Assembly (NCBI RefSeq): GCF_008728835.1
Contig: NZ_CP042582.1
Location: forward strand, 4,819,001 to 4,883,000
Direction: 5' to 3'
DNA: 64,000 nt
Source: Hypericibacter adhaerens
GTDB taxonomy: Bacteria > Pseudomonadota > Alphaproteobacteria > Dongiales > Dongiaceae
In this document: positions 19,101 to 28,076 of the stretch, in pieces
How the letters are laid out: each line of letters opens with the position of its first letter
How positions within the stretch are numbered: the first letter of the stretch is position 1
Program-made: the position numbers and the translations under genes
Notes under the pieces: generated by a model
Told to the model about the DNA's origin: nothing
The model's database searches: none
What the model saw: the letters and a program-made list of their open reading frames with translations, nothing else

Positions 19101-21698
19101 ATGGGTTGGCCCGGCTGGAGCAAACGGTCCTACGAGAAGCCGCCGCTGCCTGAGGATTTCTGGAATCTGACGGCCGAGCGGGCGGCCGGCCTGCTGTCGG
19201 CCGGGCTCGACGGGCTTTCCGACGCGGAGGCCGCGTCGCGGGCCCGGCGCTACGGCCCCAACGATGCCGCGCAGATCCGCCGCGCGCCGCTCTGGCTGCA
19301 ATATATCGCCCGCTTCAAGAACCCGCTGGTGCTGATCCTGCTGGCGGCAAGCGCCGTGGCGGCCGCGACCGGCGAGACCACGAGCTTCGTCATCATCGCC
19401 GTGGTGATCATCCTCTCCGTCACGCTCGACTTCGTGCAGGAGGTCCGCGCCGAGAACGCGGTCGATGCCTTGCGCAAATCCGTGGCGATCACCGCCCGGA
19501 CCCGCCGGCGGGGAGAATGGATCGAGATCCCGGCAGCGGCGCTGGTGCCGGGCGACCTGGTGGAGATCAAGGCGGGCGATCTCATCCCCGCCGACGGTCT
19601 CCTGACCGAGGCCCGCGACCTCTACATCACGCAGGCGATCCTGACGGGCGAGCCCTATCCGGCGGAGAAGCGCGCGGCGCCGCTGCCGGCGCCCGTCACG
19701 AGCCCGGGCGGCGCCGACAATGCCGGCTTCCTCGGCACCTCGGTCGTGAGCGGCGTCGGTCATCTCCTGGTCTGCCGCACCGGACGCGCGACGATGCTGG
19801 GCGGGCTCGCCAAGGAGCTCGGCAACCGCGCGCCCGCCACCGCCTTCGAGGGCGGCATCCGGCATTTCGGCCTGCTCATCATGCGGCTGACGGCGCTCCT
19901 GGTACTGTTCGTGCTGCTGGTGAACGGGCTCCTGGGGCGGCCGCTGCTCGAGAGTTTCCTCTTCGCCGTGGCGCTCGCGGTCGGGCTCACGCCCGAGCTG
20001 CTGCCGATGGTGACGACGGTCACGCTCTCCCATGGCGCGCTGCGGCTCGCGCGGCGGCGCGTGATCGTGAAGCATCTCCCGGCGCTGCACAATCTGGGCG
20101 CCATGGATCTGCTCTGCACCGACAAGACCGGCACGCTGACCGAGGCGCAGGTGCGGGTGGAGCGCGCGGTCGATGCGGACGGGAACCCGAGCGCCCGCGC
20201 CCTCACACTGGCCTGGATCAACAGCCATTTCTGCACCGGCATCAGGAGCCCGCTCGACGCGGCCATCCTGGCCTCGCCCTGCCCGTCCAAGCCCGAAGAC
20301 CTCGTCAAGCTCGACGAGGTGCCGTTCGATTTCGAGCGCCGCTGCATGTCGATCCTGGCGATGGCGCGGGGAAGCGAGACAACGCTGTTCGTCAAGGGCG
20401 CGCCGGAAAATGTGCTGCGCCGCTGCAGCGCGGTCGAAGCCGGGGACGGCAGCGCGCGTCCGCTCGACCCGGCCCTGCGCACCCGGCTCGGCGAAACCTT
20501 CGACAAGCTGAGCGCCGAGGGCCTGCGCGCGCTCGCCGTCGCCTACAGGCCGATGCCTGCCGGCCATCGCGCCGTGACTGCCGCCGACGAGACCGATCTC
20601 GTCTTCGTCGGCTTCGTCGCCTTCATCGATCCGCCCAAGCAGGAGGCGGCCGCCATCATCCGCGAGCTGGCGCAGGCCCGCGTCGCGGTCAAGGTCCTCA
20701 CCGGCGACAACGAGCATGTCACCCGCCATCTCTGCGAATCGCTCGGCCTGCCGATGCGGGGAATCCTCACCGGCGAGGAAGTGGCCAAGCTCACCGACGA
20801 GGCGCTGTTCTTCCGCGCGGCGGAAACCGATCTCTTCTGCCGGCTGAGCCCGCAGCAGAAGACCCGCGTGGTCTTGAGCCTGCGCCGCGCCGGCCATGTG
20901 GTGGGCTTCCTCGGCGACGGCATCAACGACGCCCCGGCGCTCCATGCCGCCGATATCGGCATCTCGGTCGACAGCGCCGCCGATGTCGCCAAGGAAGCCG
21001 CCGACCTGATCCTGCTCGAGCACGATCTCGAGCCGGTGCGCGCCGCCGTCGAGGAGGGACGGCGCAGCTTCGAGAACATCCTGAAATACATCCTGATGGG
21101 CACCAGCTCGAACTTCGGCAACATGTTCTCGATGGCCGGCGCCACGCTGTTCCTGCCTTTCCTGCCCATGCTGCCGGTGCAGGTGCTGGTCAACAACCTG
21201 CTCTACGACTTCTCCGAGCTGGGGATCCCCTTCGACCGCGTGGACCCCGTGGCGCTCACGCGGCCGCAGCGATGGGACATGCGCTTCGTGCAGCGCTTCA
21301 TGTGGGTGCTGGGGCCGGTCTCCTCGCTCTTCGATTTCCTCACCTTCTTCCTGCTGCTGCATCTGTTCGGGGCCGGCGAGGCGCTGTTCCAGACCGGCTG
21401 GTTCGTCGAAAGCATGCTGACCCAGACCATGGTCGTGCTGCTGATCCGCACCCGCGGCAATCCTTTCGCCAATCCGCCGGACCCTGTCCTCGCGGCGACC
21501 GTCTTCGCCGCCGCCGCGATCGCGCTGGCGCTGCCTTTCACGCCGCTGGGCGGCTGGCTCGGCATGGTGGCGCTGCCGGCGCCCCTGCTCGCCGCGATCG
21601 CGGGCCTGGCCGCCGTCTATTTCCTGGCGGTCGAAACCGTCAAACGGTTCCTGTGGCGCCGACTGGCCCTGTCGGAACCCCGCCCCCGACGCTTCTGA
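19101..21698 (+). CDS. mgtA: MgtA-type P-type ATPase (Mg2+ transport)
   Basis: An 865-aa P-type ATPase of the P3B group that imports Mg2+ across the inner membrane. The phosphorylation site is DKTGTLTEAQV, TGDN and GDGINDAPAL mark the P domain, and KGAPENVLRRC the N domain. Transmembrane pairs flank the actuator motif LTGEPYPAEK and a C-terminal group of six helices. The ATG at 19101 has GGGAG at 19086-19090; a GTG at 19092 is too close to that site. No mgtR or mgtL-like leader was recognised. Mg2+ specificity is by family only. Confidence 0.93.
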   Translation: MGWPGWSKRSYEKPPLPEDFWNLTAERAAGLLSAGLDGLSDAEAASRARRYGPNDAAQIRRAPLWLQYIARFKNPLVLILLAASAVAAATGETTSFVIIAVVIILSVTLDFVQEVRAENAVDALRKSVAITARTRRRGEWIEIPAAALVPGDLVEIKAGDLIPADGLLTEARDLYITQAILTGEPYPAEKRAAPLPAPVTSPGGADNAGFLGTSVVSGVGHLLVCRTGRATMLGGLAKELGNRAPATAFEGGIRHFGLLIMRLTALLVLFVLLVNGLLGRPLLESFLFAVALAVGLTPELLPMVTTVTLSHGALRLARRRVIVKHLPALHNLGAMDLLCTDKTGTLTEAQVRVERAVDADGNPSARALTLAWINSHFCTGIRSPLDAAILASPCPSKPEDLVKLDEVPFDFERRCMSILAMARGSETTLFVKGAPENVLRRCSAVEAGDGSARPLDPALRTRLGETFDKLSAEGLRALAVAYRPMPAGHRAVTAADETDLVFVGFVAFIDPPKQEAAAIIRELAQARVAVKVLTGDNEHVTRHLCESLGLPMRGILTGEEVAKLTDEALFFRAAETDLFCRLSPQQKTRVVLSLRRAGHVVGFLGDGINDAPALHAADIGISVDSAADVAKEAADLILLEHDLEPVRAAVEEGRRSFENILKYILMGTSSNFGNMFSMAGATLFLPFLPMLPVQVLVNNLLYDFSELGIPFDRVDPVALTRPQRWDMRFVQRFMWVLGPVSSLFDFLTFFLLLHLFGAGEALFQTGWFVESMLTQTMVVLLIRTRGNPFANPPDPVLAATVFAAAAIALALPFTPLGGWLGMVALPAPLLAAIAGLAAVYFLAVETVKRFLWRRLALSEPRPRRF

Positions 21699-21964
21699 TC
21701 CGTCGCGATTCCGGCCGGTTCGGGCCCCGGCGCGGCCGGAAAGACCTTGGGCATTTTCGCGGCAAATCGCCCGGAAAACCGCCGCCGCGGCGCCGGTTCG
21801 TTACGCTCCAGTAACTTGAAGAAAAAGGGAAATTGGGAAATTTTGCCGATGCCGCGAAGGGTCGGAGGGGACCCGTCGTGTGGGAAGGGGTGGCGGTTGG
21901 GCGCTTGAAACTTCAGGCCACCGCGACAAATCACCTACACGGTTAATTGGGGAGCCTTAATCCA

Positions 21965-22690
21965 ATGCGAGTCTTATTCGGTGAGCGCATGTCCGCGCGC
22001 CTGCGTCGGCATGCGTTGATGGTATCGAGTGCCGTGGCGTTCAGCCTGATGGCCGGCATGGCCAGCGATGTCGCCGGGGCCGCGACCGCGTCGATCGGCG
22101 GTGTCACTCAGGAAGAATACAAGGGCGCGCTCGGCCAGCAGGCCGGCGCGGGCCAGAATCCGCTCAAGCATCAGGACGCGGTCTATTCCCAGGAACAGGT
22201 CACGACGCCGCCCTGGGGCACGACGGCGCTGCAGTTCCTCGATGGCACGCAGCTTCAGGTGGGGCCGGCCTCGGACGTGACGCTGGACGAGTTCGTCTAC
22301 GATCCGAACCAGACCCTCACCTCGGCCGCGATCAAGTTCAACCAGGGCCTGTTCCGCTTCGTCACGGGCGAGAACACGCGCAAGGAAGGCGTCAGCCTGA
22401 CAACGCCGGTGGCCACGCTGTCGATCCGCGGCACCGACCTCATCATCAAGGTCGATTATGACGGCACCACCACGGTGACGGTCCTCAAGGGCGCCATCGC
22501 GGCGCTGGCCTGCGACCGGCCGGAGCAGCTCGTCTCGGCGGGACAGGTGATCAAGATTCCGCGCACTTGCTCGGATCGGACCACCATCAGCCCCTACACG
22601 CCGACACCGGGCGGCAGCTTCGGCCCCTCCGACGGTCCCGGCCCCGGCCACGACCACGACAACAGCGGTCGCAGCAACGGCAATAGCTGA
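21965..22690 (+). CDS. Exported FecR-domain protein
   Basis: A 241-aa protein with an N-terminal signal segment (about residues 15-37, ending GAATA) and a FecR-like beta domain centred on the SIRGTDLIIKVDYDG motif. A Pro/Gly/His/Ser-rich tail closes it. Unlike the classical anti-sigma FecR it has no cytoplasmic helix domain before the membrane segment, and no ECF sigma gene is adjacent. The FecR domain binds periplasmic or surface partners. The ATG at 21965 is preferred for its GGGGAG; an ATG at 21989 is an alternative. Confidence 0.78.
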   Translation: MRVLFGERMSARLRRHALMVSSAVAFSLMAGMASDVAGAATASIGGVTQEEYKGALGQQAGAGQNPLKHQDAVYSQEQVTTPPWGTTALQFLDGTQLQVGPASDVTLDEFVYDPNQTLTSAAIKFNQGLFRFVTGENTRKEGVSLTTPVATLSIRGTDLIIKVDYDGTTTVTVLKGAIAALACDRPEQLVSAGQVIKIPRTCSDRTTISPYTPTPGGSFGPSDGPGPGHDHDNSGRSNGNS

Positions 22691-22943
22691 TCGGCCTTGA
22701 TGCGAGACCTTGGGAAGCGCCTCGGCCCGAAGGAGCCGCAGGCGCCCCCATTCCTCGCCTCCGTTCCGCGGCCTTCCACCCGGCGTTGCCCGCCCAGGCT
22801 TGCCGCCCACCCTTGCCCGCCCAACCTTGCCCGCATTGAGCCTTCCCGGCATGGCCGCTACCTTGGAGCGGGGATCGGGATCGGGCGAATCGGCCACGCA
22901 AGTCATGTCGCGCGCCGGCCTCCCGATGCGGGATGAACGGGGG

Positions 22944-23696
22944 ATGCGGGTGGAAGAGCGGGGAATTCTCTATTTCGCGACCGGCGCGAAATATGTCGCG
23001 GAGGCGGCCGCGTCTGCCCACTCCGCCAAGAAGCTGATGCCGGCCGTGCCGATCGCGCTGGTGACCGACGAGGCGGCGGCACCGGCCCCGTTCGATCGCA
23101 CCATCACGATCCCGGGCGGCGAGTATCCGCTGCTGGCCAAGGTCAAGTCGCTGAGGCTGACGCCCTTCAGGCGCACCGTCTTCCTCGATTCCGACACCCA
23201 TGTCGCGCGGCCGATCGAGGAGCTCTTCGATCTGCTGGATGCCTTCGACATCGCCGCGGCGCACGCACCCTTGCGCCTCTCCACCTTCCGCTTCAAGGAG
23301 CAGGAAATCTTTCTCGGCGGGGTGCCGACCTGCTTTCCCGAATACAATACCGGCGTCGTCGCCTATCGCGCCGATGCGGGCGTGCTCAAGGCCCTGGCAT
23401 CCTGGGCCGTGCTCTATCAGAGGCAGCTCGCCGGACCGCTCAAGCCCTGGACCTGGGACCAGCTTTCCTTCCGGGAGACGATCTACAAGAGCGGCCTCAA
23501 GCTCGCGACCCTCTCCAACGAATACAACTATCGCCTGCCCTTCCCGCAGGTGACCTGCGGTCCGGTCAAGATCCTGCACGGCCGCAGCCCCGACATCGCC
23601 AAGATCCTGCAGCAGATCAACCAGCACCGCCGCTATCGCGTGACGGTGCCGGCGCGCTTCCGGTCGGTCGCGATGTTCATCGGCGACAGCGAGTGA
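22944..23696 (+). CDS. Glycosyltransferase-like (nucleotide-diphospho-sugar transferase fold) protein
   Basis: About 250 aa. The motif FLDSDTHVARPIEELFDLLD is a DxD-type metal/nucleotide-sugar site as in GT8-like enzymes. KVKSLRLTPF before it and ILHGRSPD near the end also fit. No signal peptide is seen. The start is uncertain: ATGs at 22905, 22926 and 22944 and a GTG at 22950 are all in frame, and the fold begins at about 22965. The acceptor is unknown. A role in glycan or cell-surface assembly is possible, with the exported FecR protein just upstream. Confidence 0.65.
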   Translation: MRVEERGILYFATGAKYVAEAAASAHSAKKLMPAVPIALVTDEAAAPAPFDRTITIPGGEYPLLAKVKSLRLTPFRRTVFLDSDTHVARPIEELFDLLDAFDIAAAHAPLRLSTFRFKEQEIFLGGVPTCFPEYNTGVVAYRADAGVLKALASWAVLYQRQLAGPLKPWTWDQLSFRETIYKSGLKLATLSNEYNYRLPFPQVTCGPVKILHGRSPDIAKILQQINQHRRYRVTVPARFRSVAMFIGDSE

Positions 23697-23913
23697 TCCG
23701 GCGGCGGGCGCAGCCGGGCCTTCATCCTTTGGTCGGACGGCGCGCCGGGCCTGAGAGGTTGGCGCCGCGCCGGCCCGCCTGATAGCCTCAGAGCCACTGA
23801 ACGGGGCGGCGCCATCGCTTGCCGGCGCGACAAGCAGACCCCGAAAACACCGCCGGCCTGGGTCGCGACCGAGGCCGGCAGAATGTTGTCGAGCATCAGG
23901 GAGAAGACATCAC

Positions 23914-25020
23914 ATGAAGCGTCGCAAGTTCCTGACTTCCGCCGCCTTGGCCGCGGCCGCGGCACCCGTCGCCGCCGTGCAGATCGCGTCGCCGGCGATC
24001 GCCCAATCGGCGCCCGAAATCAAATGGCGCCTGGCCTCGAGCTTTCCCAAGAGCCTGGACACGATCTACGGCGCGGCCGAGACCGTCGCCAACCGCGTCG
24101 CCGCCGCGACCGACGGCAAGTTCCAGATCCGCGTCTTCGCCGCCGGCGAGATCGTGCCGGGCTTCCAGGTGCTGGACGCGGTCCAGAACGCCACCGTCGA
24201 GATCGGCCACTCCGCGAGCTACTACTTCGTCGGCAAGGATCCGACCTTCGCCTTCGACACGGCCGTGCCCTTCGGCCTCAATGCGCGCCAGCAGAATGCC
24301 TGGATGTATTACGGCGGCGGGCTCGAGCTGATGCGCGAGTTCTTCAAGGATTACAGCATCTACCAGATCCCCTGCGGCAATACCGGCGCGCAGATGGGCG
24401 GCTGGTTCCGCAAGGAGATCAAGACCGTCGAGGATCTGAACGGCCTCAAGTTCCGCGTCGGCGGCTTCGCCGGCAAGGTGCTCGCCAAGCTCGGCGTGGT
24501 GCCGCAGCAGATCCCCGGCGGCGACATCTACCCGGCGCTGGAGAAGGGCACGATCGACGCCGCCGAATGGGTCGGCCCTTACGACGACGAGAAGCTCGGC
24601 TTCAACAAGGTGGCGCAGTTCTACTACTACCCCGGCTGGTGGGAGGGGGGCCCTCAGCTCTCGGTCTATGTGAACCAGGCGCAGTGGGACAGCCTGCCTA
24701 AGACCTACCAAGCGATCCTCGAGGCGGCCTGCGGCGAGGCCAACGGGCTGATGCTGGCGAAATACGACGCGCAGAACATGCCGGCCCTGCGCCGGCTGGT
24801 CCAGGGCGGCACCAAGCTCAAGCCCTTCTCCAAGGAGGTCATGGAAGCCGCCTACAAGGCGGCCTTCGAGGTCTATGACGAGACCGCGTCCTCGAACCCG
24901 AAATTCAAGAAGGTCTACGACGCCTGGAAGCCCTTCCGCGAGGAGCAGTATCTCTGGTTCCGCGTCGCCGAGAACAGCTTCGACAATTTCGTCTACGCGA
25001 AATCGGCGCAGAAGAGCTGA
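23914..25020 (+). CDS. TRAP transporter solute-binding protein (TakP/DctP family)
   Basis: A 368-aa periplasmic binding protein with a Tat signal (MKRRKFL, cleaved near IAQSA). It closely follows the TakP pattern: WRLASSFPKSLDTIYGAAE, FAAGEIVPGFQVLDAV, the GNTGAQMGGWFRKEI substrate-carboxylate region (with the key Arg), and EWVGPYDDEKLGF. TakP of Rhodobacter binds 2-oxo acids. The membrane genes DctQ/DctM lie 15 kb to the right on the other strand, separated by the catabolic cluster. The native partner is therefore inferred, not adjacent. Confidence 0.92.
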   Translation: MKRRKFLTSAALAAAAAPVAAVQIASPAIAQSAPEIKWRLASSFPKSLDTIYGAAETVANRVAAATDGKFQIRVFAAGEIVPGFQVLDAVQNATVEIGHSASYYFVGKDPTFAFDTAVPFGLNARQQNAWMYYGGGLELMREFFKDYSIYQIPCGNTGAQMGGWFRKEIKTVEDLNGLKFRVGGFAGKVLAKLGVVPQQIPGGDIYPALEKGTIDAAEWVGPYDDEKLGFNKVAQFYYYPGWWEGGPQLSVYVNQAQWDSLPKTYQAILEAACGEANGLMLAKYDAQNMPALRRLVQGGTKLKPFSKEVMEAAYKAAFEVYDETASSNPKFKKVYDAWKPFREEQYLWFRVAENSFDNFVYAKSAQKS

Positions 25021-25150
25021 TCCGCCCTGCGGGTCCGATCGCGCGCGGCCGTCGCCCCCGGGCGGCGGCCGCGTTCGGCGCCCGCATCCCTTCCCTCCGT
25101 GTTGCGCGACGGCCGCCGCCCCGGGCCAAGGGACGGGGGCTTTCTTGCCA

Positions 25151-25173
25151 ATTCATTATAATGATATTATGAT
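25151..25173. promoter_or_regulatory. AT-rich palindromic element 1 upstream of the aminotransferase unit
   Basis: TCATTATAATGA (25153-25164) is a perfect 12-base palindrome inside a 23-base AT run in otherwise GC-rich DNA, 36 bases before the aminotransferase start. Its reverse complement shares the 13-mer ATATCATTATAAT with the element at 30863-30882. I take it as an operator for the GntR regulator encoded at 28937. Confidence 0.6.
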
Positions 25174-25208
25174 CTAAGACAGATCGGCGAGAACGAGAGA
25201 GATCGACA

Positions 25209-26552
25209 TTGGGCGCGATTTACCAGAATGCGGCGCGCTACGCGAAGAGCCGGGCGCTCTTTGCGGCCGCCCGCGAGGTCATTCCGAGCGGCGTCAACAG
25301 CACGGCCCGGGCGACATGGTCCGGATGGGATCCCCATCCCCTGTTCGTCGAGGGCGGCGACGGCTCGCATCTGCGCGATGTCGACGGCAACGACTATATC
25401 GACTATCTGCTGGGCCTCGGGCCCATGATCCTGGGTCATCGCCCGCCCAAGGTCACGGACGCCGTCGTCAAGGCGATCCGCGAGCAGGGCACCGTGTTCG
25501 CGCTGCCGGCGGCGGCCGAGATCGGCCTCACCCGGAGCATGATCGCCGCGGTGCCGAGCCTGGAGCAGGTCCGCCTCTGCAACACCGGCACCGAGGCCGT
25601 GCTCTATGCCGTGCGTCTGGCCCGCGCCTTCACGGGACGCAACAAGATCATCCGGTTCGAGGGCATGTATCACGGCTTCTCGGACGGCGTTTACTGGAGC
25701 AAGCATCCGGGCCTGAACGTAGCCGGTTCCGATCGTGCGCCGGTGGCCGTGCCGCAGGGACCGGGGCTGCCTTCGGGGATCGACAGTTCGCTCATCATCC
25801 TGCCCTGGAACGACACCGCCCTGCTGCGCGAGGTGATCGAGCGCCAGGGCCACGAGATCGCAGCGGTCCTGACCGAGCCGGTGATGTGCAACACCGGCTG
25901 CATCCTGCCCGAGCCCGGCTATCTCGAAGCGATGCGCGAGATCACCCGCAAGCATGGCGTGCTGCTGATCTTCGACGAGGTCATCACCGGATTCCGGCTG
26001 GCGCTGGGGGGCGCCCAGGCGCATTACGGCGTGACGCCCGATCTCTCGACCTTCGCCAAAGGTCTGGGCGGCGGCTTCCCGGTCGCGGCCATGGGCGGGC
26101 GCAAGGACATCATGGCGCTCGTCGCCGACGGCACCGTCTCCATGGCCGGGACCTATGCCGCCAATGTGATCGCCGTGACGGCCGCCATCGCGGCTCTGCA
26201 GGAGCTGAGCGCGCCCGGCATGTTCGAGCGGCTTTACAAGGTGTCGGACCGGTTGCGGCTCGGGCTCGAGCGCGTGTTCGACGAGGCGAGGATCGCCACC
26301 CGCGTCGTGGGCGTGGGCCCCGTCTTCCAGGTCTGGTTCTCCGATCACGACATCCGCAACTATCGCGATGCGGCACGCCATGCCAATCACGAGCTCTTCC
26401 GGCTATGGTGGGAGGGCATGCTGGATCGAGGTGTCCTGTTTCATCCGGGCGCCTATGAAAACCTGTTCGTCTCCTTTGCCCATAGCGACGACGATGTGGA
26501 TCGGACATTGGCAGCGGCCCGCGAAACCGCGCGCGCGATCCGGAACCGATAG
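25209..26552 (+). CDS. Class III aminotransferase, glutamate-1-semialdehyde aminomutase type
   Basis: A 447-aa PLP enzyme. IPSGVNS near the start and the PLP-lysine segment FAKGLGGGFPVAAMGG mark the GSA-aminomutase-type branch of class III. It also shows the CNTGTEAVLYAVRLARA cofactor loop and FDEVITGFR with the Asp for the PLP nitrogen. The start is a TTG at 25209 behind GAGAGAGA. It heads an operon with a kinase and a deaminase and no tetrapyrrole genes, so I expect a catabolic transaminase or aminomutase acting on an amino sugar or amino polyol, not HemL. The substrate is inferred only. Confidence 0.85.
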   Translation: MGAIYQNAARYAKSRALFAAAREVIPSGVNSTARATWSGWDPHPLFVEGGDGSHLRDVDGNDYIDYLLGLGPMILGHRPPKVTDAVVKAIREQGTVFALPAAAEIGLTRSMIAAVPSLEQVRLCNTGTEAVLYAVRLARAFTGRNKIIRFEGMYHGFSDGVYWSKHPGLNVAGSDRAPVAVPQGPGLPSGIDSSLIILPWNDTALLREVIERQGHEIAAVLTEPVMCNTGCILPEPGYLEAMREITRKHGVLLIFDEVITGFRLALGGAQAHYGVTPDLSTFAKGLGGGFPVAAMGGRKDIMALVADGTVSMAGTYAANVIAVTAAIAALQELSAPGMFERLYKVSDRLRLGLERVFDEARIATRVVGVGPVFQVWFSDHDIRNYRDAARHANHELFRLWWEGMLDRGVLFHPGAYENLFVSFAHSDDDVDRTLAAARETARAIRNR

Positions 26553-26585
26553 CGTGGCGCGCCCCACGGGCGGCCGGAGCGCGGC

Positions 26586-28076
26586 GTGACGCGCCCCGCT
26601 CTGCATCTCGGCATCGATCTCGGCACCTCGGCCGTCAAGGCCGTGGCGATCGATGCCGCCGGCACCGTCGTCGCCTCGAGCGATTCCCCCTACCCCACGC
26701 ACTCGGATCTTCCCGGACAGGCGGAACAGGAGCCGAGCCACTGGCTGCAGGCGGCGGCCATAGCGGTCGGCAATATCGGCAGCCAGCTGGGCCCCGCCTG
26801 GCCGGCAAGCCTGGCATCGATCGGCCTCACCGGCCAATTGCCGACCCTGGTCTGCCTTGGCGATAACGGCCCGCTCGGTCGCGCGATCGCCTGGACGGAC
26901 GCCCGCGCCGACGAGTGGGCGATCGGGCGCCTGGATCGGGATCGGCGCCGTCAGTTCTATCGCGCGACGGGCATGCCGATCGACGGGCGCTATCTGGCAC
27001 CGATGTTCCGGTTCCATTGGCAGGAGCGGCGATCCGCGGTGCGGCGGATTCTCTCGGCCAAGGATTTCCTCTGCTTCGCGCTGACCGGTCGCGCCGTGAC
27101 GGATCCTTCGACCGCCGCGGGTTACGGCGTCTATGCGATCGCCGACAAGCGCTGGGATCCCGCCTTTTGCACCTTCTGGGATCTCGACCTGGAACTTTTG
27201 CCCGAGATCGCGCCGGCCAATGAAGTCGCCGGCCCGTTGAACCCGGCGGGATCGCGGTTGCTCGGTCTGCCGGAAGGATTGCCCGTGTCCGTGGGTGCGG
27301 CGGATTCGGTCGCCGGTGCCCTGGCGATGAGCGGGTTGGCGGAGGGTTCGGCAAGCATCGTGATGGGCTCCAGCACCATCGTGATGGGGACGGGTCGCGA
27401 GCCGCTGCTCGATCCCGAGGCGCGCTATCTGCTCACGCCGCACGCCCTTGAGGGCTGGTACGGACGCGAGATGGATCTCCTGTCGACCGGCACCGGCTTC
27501 CGCTGGCTCTGCACCCTGCTGAGCTGGACCGCCGAGCAGTTCGAGGTCCGGGCCCAGCGCTCCCCGCCCGGCGCGAACGGGCTCTGCTTCTCGCCCTACC
27601 TTGCCGGCGGCGAGCAGGGCGCCCTGTGGAATCCGGCGCTGCGCGGCGTGCTCCACGGCCTCACCCTGCATCACGACCCCGCCGACGTCGCACGCGCGTT
27701 TCTCGAGGGCGTCTATTTCGAGATCCGCCGCTGCCTCGATGTCCTGGCGGAATCGGCCCCGGCAGGATCGGAGCGCAGCCCTGCCGTCGTCCTCTCCGGC
27801 CATGCGGCGGAAAGCCCCGGCTTGATGAGAATGCTGGCCGACATCCTCCATCGGCCGGTCCGATCCTTCACCCATCGCTCGCCTTCCGCGATCGGCGCCG
27901 CTCTCCTGGGATTCGGCGAAGATGCCGGCAAGCTCGCCGCGGCCGCGGCCCAGACGACGGCCCGGGCCGAACCGGGTCCGGCTGCCGCCGCCTATGATCG
28001 CCTCTATCGGCGCTATCTCGGGCTCTTTCCACGGATCGCGGAAGCGCCGCCCGATGCCGGAACCGACGTCAGGTGA
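26586..28076 (+). CDS. FGGY-family carbohydrate kinase (xylulokinase-like)
   Basis: A 496-aa cytosolic sugar kinase. The N-terminal phosphate motif is GIDLGTSAVKAVAID, followed by QEPSHWLQ and AWTDARAD. The second half contains GAADSVAGALA, FSPYLAGGEQGALWNPALRG and a C-terminal LSGHAAESPG. These fit xylulokinase-like FGGY kinases, which phosphorylate ketoses or polyols. The start is a GTG 33 bases after the aminotransferase stop, and the stop overlaps the next start. Within the cluster it probably phosphorylates the deaminated sugar or polyol. Confidence 0.88.
   Translation: MTRPALHLGIDLGTSAVKAVAIDAAGTVVASSDSPYPTHSDLPGQAEQEPSHWLQAAAIAVGNIGSQLGPAWPASLASIGLTGQLPTLVCLGDNGPLGRAIAWTDARADEWAIGRLDRDRRRQFYRATGMPIDGRYLAPMFRFHWQERRSAVRRILSAKDFLCFALTGRAVTDPSTAAGYGVYAIADKRWDPAFCTFWDLDLELLPEIAPANEVAGPLNPAGSRLLGLPEGLPVSVGAADSVAGALAMSGLAEGSASIVMGSSTIVMGTGREPLLDPEARYLLTPHALEGWYGREMDLLSTGTGFRWLCTLLSWTAEQFEVRAQRSPPGANGLCFSPYLAGGEQGALWNPALRGVLHGLTLHHDPADVARAFLEGVYFEIRRCLDVLAESAPAGSERSPAVVLSGHAAESPGLMRMLADILHRPVRSFTHRSPSAIGAALLGFGEDAGKLAAAAAQTTARAEPGPAAAAYDRLYRRYLGLFPRIAEAPPDAGTDVR

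Noticed and set aside
18171-21362. A 3.2-kb open frame on the minus strand opposite mgtA
   Set aside because: Its product is an extreme Gln/Arg/His/Glu-rich sequence with no domain, typical of an antisense frame of a GC-rich gene; the plus-strand frame has all P-type ATPase motifs.
25209-26552. HemL of the heme pathway
   Set aside because: The neighbours are a sugar kinase and NagB, and the gene is led by a candidate GntR operator; no tetrapyrrole gene is close.
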